A DNA stretch of 9,350 nucleotides from CAYSLA01 sp964431685 (GTDB lineage: Bacteria; Armatimonadota; UBA5829). The notes under the pieces are model-generated. The model made no database searches and was not told the DNA's origin. It saw only the letters and a program-made list of their open reading frames with translations. How positions within the stretch are numbered: position 1 is the stretch's first letter; every line of letters starts with the position of its first letter. Positions 6,017 to 9,350 of this stretch are shown piece by piece. The stretch is taken from positions 1 through 9,350 of the forward strand of contig CAYSLA010000136.1 in assembly GCA_964431685.1 (NCBI GenBank), in the 5' to 3' direction. The translations under genes and the position numbers were made by a program.

Positions 6017-7282
6017 TTACATACCAAACTCGGCGGCTTTGCCCAACTCCGCCTCGATCTCCAGCAGTCTGTTGTATTTTGCGATTCGTTCGCTTCTGCA
6101 CGCTGAGCCGGTTTTGATCTGTCCGCCGCCCATCGCCACCGCAAAATCGGCCATGAACGCATCCTCGGTTTCGCCCGACCTGTGAGAAATGACATAGCCC
6201 CATCCGGCCTTTCGGCATAGGTTGATTGTCTGGATGGTTTCCGTAACGGTACCGATCTGGTTCAGCTTTATGAGGACCGAGTTGGCGCTCTTCTCCCGGA
6301 TACCCCGCTCGACAAACTGGGTATTCGTTACGAAGATATCGTCGCCGACGATCTGAATCCTGTCCCCAAGCGCGTGTGTGATCTCTCTGAATCCATCCCA
6401 GTCGTCTTCGGCATGGCCGTCCTCTATGGATATGATCGGGTACTCCTCGATCCAGCCAGCATAAAGCTCGATCATTTCGGCGCTTGTCTTCTTGCCCTGC
6501 CCGGACTTGGACAGGTTGTACTCCCCACCCTCGTAGAATGAGCTTGCAGCAGGGTCGAGTGCTATCGCGACATCCTTGCCCGGCTTGAACCCCGCAGCCA
6601 CAATCGCCTCGACTATTACCTCGACAGCTTCTTCGTTGCTCTTCAGGTTCGGCGCAAACCCTCCTTCGTCCCCAACGCTTGTGGAATAGCCGCGCTTCTT
6701 GAGGATGCCCTTCAGGGCGTGGAACGTCTCCGCCCCATAGCGCAGCGCTTCAGCAAACGTTGGAGCTCCGACGGGCATCGCCATGAACTCCTGCAGGTCT
6801 ACGCTGTTGTCCGCGTGCTTGCCACCGTTGAGGATGTTCATCATAGGTACCGGGATGCGGGTAGCGCCGGGGCCACCCAGATACGCGTAGAGCGGGATAC
6901 CTGCGACCTCGGCGGCAGCCCGTGCCACGGCCATTGAAACCCCGAGAGTGGCATTCGCCCCAAGTTTGCCCTTGTTTGGTGTGCCGTCGAGACTGATCAT
7001 CATCTGATCGATCTCGGCTTGCTTTGCCGGGTCCATTCCGACAATCATGGGACCAATAGCGTCGTTGACGTTGGCAACTGCTTTGAGGACTCCCTTGCCA
7101 CCGTAACGGGTCTTGTCACCGTCCCGAAGCTCCACCGCCTCGTTCTCCCCGGTGGATGCGCCGGATGGGACCGACGCGCTTACCGTCAAACACTCATCCA
7201 CCGTCGCAAACACCCTGACCGTAGGATTTCCGCGAGAGTCGAGTATTTCGAGCGCCCGCACTGATGTGATTTTTGAACTCAA
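6017..7282 (-). CDS. eno: Enolase (phosphopyruvate hydratase)
   Basis: This glycolytic enzyme interconverts 2-phosphoglycerate and phosphoenolpyruvate in the cytosol using two Mg2+ ions. Fluoride with phosphate inhibits it tightly. All key residues are present: GNP and SGAST loops (18-20, 40-44), H156, E165, general acid E206 (GDEGGFAPN), metal ligands D243, E287 (SIEDG) and D314 (GDD), general base K339 (IKLNQ), the SHRSGETED loop with H367-R368-S369, and K390 (IKTGS). The TTG start at 7282 gives 421 aa and the family-typical beginning SSKITSVRALEILDSRGNPTV, with GGAGG 8 nt upstream. An ATG at 7303 would add seven unusual residues and has its GGAG too close. The start lies 4 nt after the stop of the GTPase gene, whose last codons carry the ribosome binding site, so the two are coupled. 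I see no substitution at the active site that would suggest fluoride resistance. Confidence 0.97.
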   Translation of the reverse strand: MSSKITSVRALEILDSRGNPTVRVFATVDECLTVSASVPSGASTGENEAVELRDGDKTRYGGKGVLKAVANVNDAIGPMIVGMDPAKQAEIDQMMISLDGTPNKGKLGANATLGVSMAVARAAAEVAGIPLYAYLGGPGATRIPVPMMNILNGGKHADNSVDLQEFMAMPVGAPTFAEALRYGAETFHALKGILKKRGYSTSVGDEGGFAPNLKSNEEAVEVIVEAIVAAGFKPGKDVAIALDPAASSFYEGGEYNLSKSGQGKKTSAEMIELYAGWIEEYPIISIEDGHAEDDWDGFREITHALGDRIQIVGDDIFVTNTQFVERGIREKSANSVLIKLNQIGTVTETIQTINLCRKAGWGYVISHRSGETEDAFMADFAVAMGGGQIKTGSACRSERIAKYNRLLEIEAELGKAAEFGM

Positions 7283-7286
7283 TGCC

Positions 7287-9119
7287 TTATCCTCCCTGTC
7301 CATTGTCTCCGCAGTATGTGCGAAGGTTTTCGTTTACCTGCTCCAACTTGCTGATATCCTGCTCCAGTCGCGCCGTCTCCCGATCGATTGCCGAGGACTG
7401 GTCCCTGCGCTTCTGGTAAGCCGCCTCGATTGCCCCCATCGTAGCAGATACGGCTTCTTCCAAACGAGCATCAAGGGCGCTTGCAAACTCACGGAAGCTC
7501 TTTGCGAGGTTCTGCAAGGTCGGCCAACGAACATTCTCAACGTTCTCCGCAACCAGCACCTCGATTCGATCGCGCATTCGCCGAAGGGCACGAGACTTTC
7601 TTACAGCGTAGGGCAGCAGCCTGTCCCAGAACCCCTCCGGCAAGACGCCCAGAGATATCGGCCAATGGTGCGTTACCCAGTATGGCTGCCTTTTGACTTC
7701 AAACTCCTCCTTGCTCGCCATCGGCTGGTATGGGACGTCGAAGAGCTCCGCGGCAGTTCTGCGCACCGACTCGATAAGGGCATCGGTGCGGACGCGGTGG
7801 CGGCTCAGCGCTTCTCTTACCTGTGTCTCAAACGTTCGGGACATCTCGCCGAGTTCGTGCTCAAAGAAGCCAGGTATGACCTCTGCCAGCGCGCTCTGCG
7901 CTGCGTCGGTATTCAGGTGGTTCTCTTCCAGAGCATCCTGTGCGACAAGGCCAAACTGCTTCCTCGCCTTCTGTCGAAGTTGCTCCGCCTGTTCCTCAAG
8001 AAGCACTGCCATGCGTTTCTGATCTCCTTCGAGCGTGTCCTTCTCGGAGACCCTTTGAGAGTCTACCTCAACGAGGCTACTTTTGAGCATCTCCAGCCGC
8101 TTCTCCAGCTCGCTGATGGGCATTTTCAGTGACTGGAAAGAGAGTTGTAGCTCAAGCAGAACGTCCCCAATGAGATCCGATGCTTTTCTAGCAATGGCCT
8201 CTGCCAGTGCGCTTTCCTTCTCATGAACAAGGAAATAGAGCAGCAGCGCCTCGATGTCCTTCATCCCACTCTTGGCCCACTGCTCCTCGTCTCCTGTTTG
8301 CCTTGCCTCAAGACCGAGTCGTGCGGAGACTGGCAGCACGTTGACGTCGCTGGCTGTATCGGCCTGATCGAACAACTCGTGGCGCAGGAACTGCATTATC
8401 ATAGTCCTGTCCGAATCCGTCAGATAGTCCGCCTTGTTGAGCACATAGAACACGCGGCCTATCCTGGACCGCACTTCCTTGAGAAACTCAACCTCCACCT
8501 CGGTGATCGGAGGGTCAGGAGACATGACAAAGAGCGCCGCATCACATTGAGGGATGAAGTTCAGGGTAGCTTCGGTGTTGTGCCGGTGGGTAGAGCCTAT
8601 GCCGGGGGTATCGATAAGCACAACGCCTGCGCGCAGGATGGGCGCCGGATGGAAAACTTCTACTCGGGAGACACCTAACTGATTAGCTGGATTAGCCTCT
8701 TCCGTGACGTAAGTCGCGAGGAACTCGTTCAGGTCTTTGGCGCTGGCAGCCACGCGTTCTATGCTTGAATTGTCGCTGCTGAAGACAACGCGGGCGTGGC
8801 GCTCATTACCTGCGTGGACAAAGGTCGGGATCGCGGTGAGCGGTATCACGGACGCTGGGAGGACGTCCTCTCCCAGAAGCGCGTTCAGCAGGGTGCTCTT
8901 TCCACGCTTGAACTGCCCGAGGACCGCCAGATGAAAACGCTGCTCCCGCAGTCGGCCAAGGAGATCGCGCAGGCTCTGAGCTTGAGATGTAAAGACCGGG
9001 CCAACGCCGTCTACAAGCGAGGACGTGTGCTTCAGCAGAAGTGATAGCTTGCTTGCAGAGGAAACCTGAGAAGCTGTCACGACCCGGCTTTCGTTTTGTT
9101 CGCGCGCTGCGCTCTCCAC
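7287..9119 (-). CDS. Dynamin-family GTPase (bacterial dynamin-like protein)
   Basis: The protein has 610 aa from a GTG with GGAGG 7 nt upstream. The G domain spans roughly residues 60-270: P-loop GQFKRGKS (68-75), switch threonine in PLTAIPT (93-99), DTPG (170-173) and NKAD (228-231). This order and the QFKRGKSTLLNALLG wording are typical of dynamin-family proteins rather than small Ras-like GTPases. Residues 300-470 are long helices with heptad-like leucines (neck/trunk). A hydrophobic, aromatic patch at 478-505 (PYWVTHHWPISLGVLPEGF) sits where bacterial dynamins carry a membrane-binding paddle, and a final helix bundle/coiled coil runs at 540-600. Family members self-assemble and remodel or protect membranes on GTP hydrolysis. 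It is the first gene behind the fluoride-type riboswitch and directly coupled to enolase, so a membrane role in fluoride or acid stress is inferred. Most dynamins work as pairs; no second copy is visible here. Confidence 0.9.
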   Translation of the reverse strand: MESAAREQNESRVVTASQVSSASKLSLLLKHTSSLVDGVGPVFTSQAQSLRDLLGRLREQRFHLAVLGQFKRGKSTLLNALLGEDVLPASVIPLTAIPTFVHAGNERHARVVFSSDNSSIERVAASAKDLNEFLATYVTEEANPANQLGVSRVEVFHPAPILRAGVVLIDTPGIGSTHRHNTEATLNFIPQCDAALFVMSPDPPITEVEVEFLKEVRSRIGRVFYVLNKADYLTDSDRTMIMQFLRHELFDQADTASDVNVLPVSARLGLEARQTGDEEQWAKSGMKDIEALLLYFLVHEKESALAEAIARKASDLIGDVLLELQLSFQSLKMPISELEKRLEMLKSSLVEVDSQRVSEKDTLEGDQKRMAVLLEEQAEQLRQKARKQFGLVAQDALEENHLNTDAAQSALAEVIPGFFEHELGEMSRTFETQVREALSRHRVRTDALIESVRRTAAELFDVPYQPMASKEEFEVKRQPYWVTHHWPISLGVLPEGFWDRLLPYAVRKSRALRRMRDRIEVLVAENVENVRWPTLQNLAKSFREFASALDARLEEAVSATMGAIEAAYQKRRDQSSAIDRETARLEQDISKLEQVNENLRTYCGDNGQGG

Positions 9120-9124
9120 GACAA

Positions 9125-9131
9125 TCCCTCC
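9125..9131 (-). promoter_or_regulatory. Strong ribosome binding site of the dynamin-like gene
   Basis: GGAGGGA lies 5 nt before the GTG (7 nt if counted from GGAGG) and decides the start. It can pair with UCUCUCC in the leader (minus strand 9165-9159) over seven pairs including one G-U, and it sits 2 nt after the GAGUCAU element that is complementary to the riboswitch core. It is therefore the likely control point for translation. Confidence 0.7.
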
Positions 9132-9141
9132 AGATGACTCT

Positions 9142-9183
9142 TTGGCAAGCGCATCTCAGGAGAGAAACGCTAGTTACTGCCAA
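9142..9183 (-). other. Nested hairpin in the leader, candidate riboswitch expression platform
   Basis: On the minus strand UUGGCA pairs with UGCCAA, then AGCG with CGCU, then UCUC with GAGA around a 4-nt loop, with a 6-nt bulge on one side. It lies between the aptamer and the ribosome binding site. No U tract follows, so control by transcription termination looks unlikely. Its apical stem includes the anti-Shine-Dalgarno bases, so folding of this hairpin should leave the ribosome binding site free. Confidence 0.5.
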
Positions 9184-9198
9184 GGCGAGCGTATCCTG

Positions 9199-9246
9199 GT
9201 AGGAGTCATTAGCCGGTCAAGACGTTTTTGGGGGACTCCATCCCCC
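9199..9246 (-). ncRNA. Fluoride riboswitch aptamer (crcB motif)
   Basis: Read on the minus strand the element has the parts of the crcB motif in order. Stem P1 is GGGGG/CCCCC (9246-9242 and 9234-9230) closing the loop AUGGAGU. An A-rich linker follows. Then comes a short stem GUC/GGC (9223-9221 with 9214-9212, one G-U), and last the conserved UAAUGACUCCUAC (9211-9199). The loop bases GGAGU (9239-9235) are perfectly complementary to ACUCC (9206-9202), the diagnostic pseudoknot. The pattern GAUG in the first loop with (U)rAUG-pseudoknot-UAC at the end agrees with the Thermotoga petrophila and Pseudomonas syringae examples as I remember them. It starts about 14 nt after the predicted transcription start, and the gene set downstream (enolase, antiporter, UspA) independently fits fluoride. 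The short second stem is weaker than usual. Binding of fluoride normally turns expression on. Confidence 0.92.
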
Positions 9247-9266
9247 TTGTTTCTTGGTCTACCTGC

Positions 9267-9295
9267 ATTATAGGCACCGTGACGATGTCTGTCAA
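9267..9295 (-). promoter_or_regulatory. Perfect consensus sigma70-type promoter of the riboswitch operon
   Basis: On the minus strand TTGACA (9295-9290) and TATAAT (9272-9267) both match the consensus fully, with an optimal 17-bp spacer. Transcription should begin near 9260, giving a leader of about 140 nt before the GTG at 9119. Such a strong constitutive promoter suits control by the RNA leader rather than at initiation. Bases 9296-9350 upstream show no operator or gene I can identify. Confidence 0.92.
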
Positions 9296-9350
9296 GTGCA
9301 CGCGTTGCATCACGACAGGCCGCGCTGTAATCGATTCGCTACGTCATTCG

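Noticed and set aside
7113..8132. 339-codon open frame on the plus strand
   Set aside because: It spans parts of two well-supported minus-strand genes (enolase and dynamin) antisense; the translation has no family features and reflects the codon structure of those genes.
9230..9254. GGGGGA/TCCCCC stem followed by TTGTTTCTT on the plus strand, looking like an intrinsic terminator
   Set aside because: No plus-strand gene ends to its left. On the minus strand the same bases are P1 and the loop of the fluoride aptamer, which explains them better.

Overview
All seven supportable genes lie on the minus strand. The window reads as a scaffold from an uncultured, moderately GC-rich free-living bacterium. 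A run of exactly 100 N (4508-4607) marks a scaffolding gap, as is usual in metagenome assemblies. The secreted GH16-like protein with extra N- and C-terminal beta domains, next to a neutral-ceramidase-like protein, resembles proteins I associate with Armatimonadota and similar environmental phyla. That placement is an impression from protein style, not a demonstrated result.

Right part (9350 down to 4463). A perfect sigma70-type promoter (TTGACA, 17-bp spacer, TATAAT) transcribes a leader of about 140 nt. The leader begins almost at once with an RNA that fits the fluoride riboswitch (crcB motif): P1, the GGAGU/ACUCC pseudoknot and the AAUGACUCCUAC core. It is followed by a dynamin-family GTPase (GTG start), enolase (TTG start, 4 nt behind the GTPase stop), a CPA-type cation/proton antiporter, and a universal stress protein interrupted by the N gap. 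Enolase is the classical fluoride-inhibited glycolytic enzyme. Enolase, antiporters and UspA-type proteins are, as I recall, known neighbours of crcB-motif RNAs. I read this as a fluoride-responsive operon led by a dynamin-like membrane GTPase, with no CrcB/Fluc or CLC-F exporter in view.

Middle part (4462 to 2432). After a 182-nt spacer with an RNA hairpin and a weak extended -10, an MJ1317-like MFS transporter overlaps by 8 nt a small protein with paired CPxC and CxxH motifs (DUF6062-like). They are clearly one translational unit. Whether they belong to the fluoride operon or have their own promoter is open, since no intrinsic terminator separates them from it.

Left part (2431 to 1). A sigma70-like promoter (TTGACG-17-TATCTT) and a palindrome of 7-bp arms precede a secreted GH16-like glycan-active protein. 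85 nt behind it comes a neutral/alkaline ceramidase-like protein cut off by the window edge. They look like a two-gene degradative unit unrelated to the fluoride genes. No tRNA, rRNA, CRISPR array, insertion sequence or plus-strand gene could be supported.
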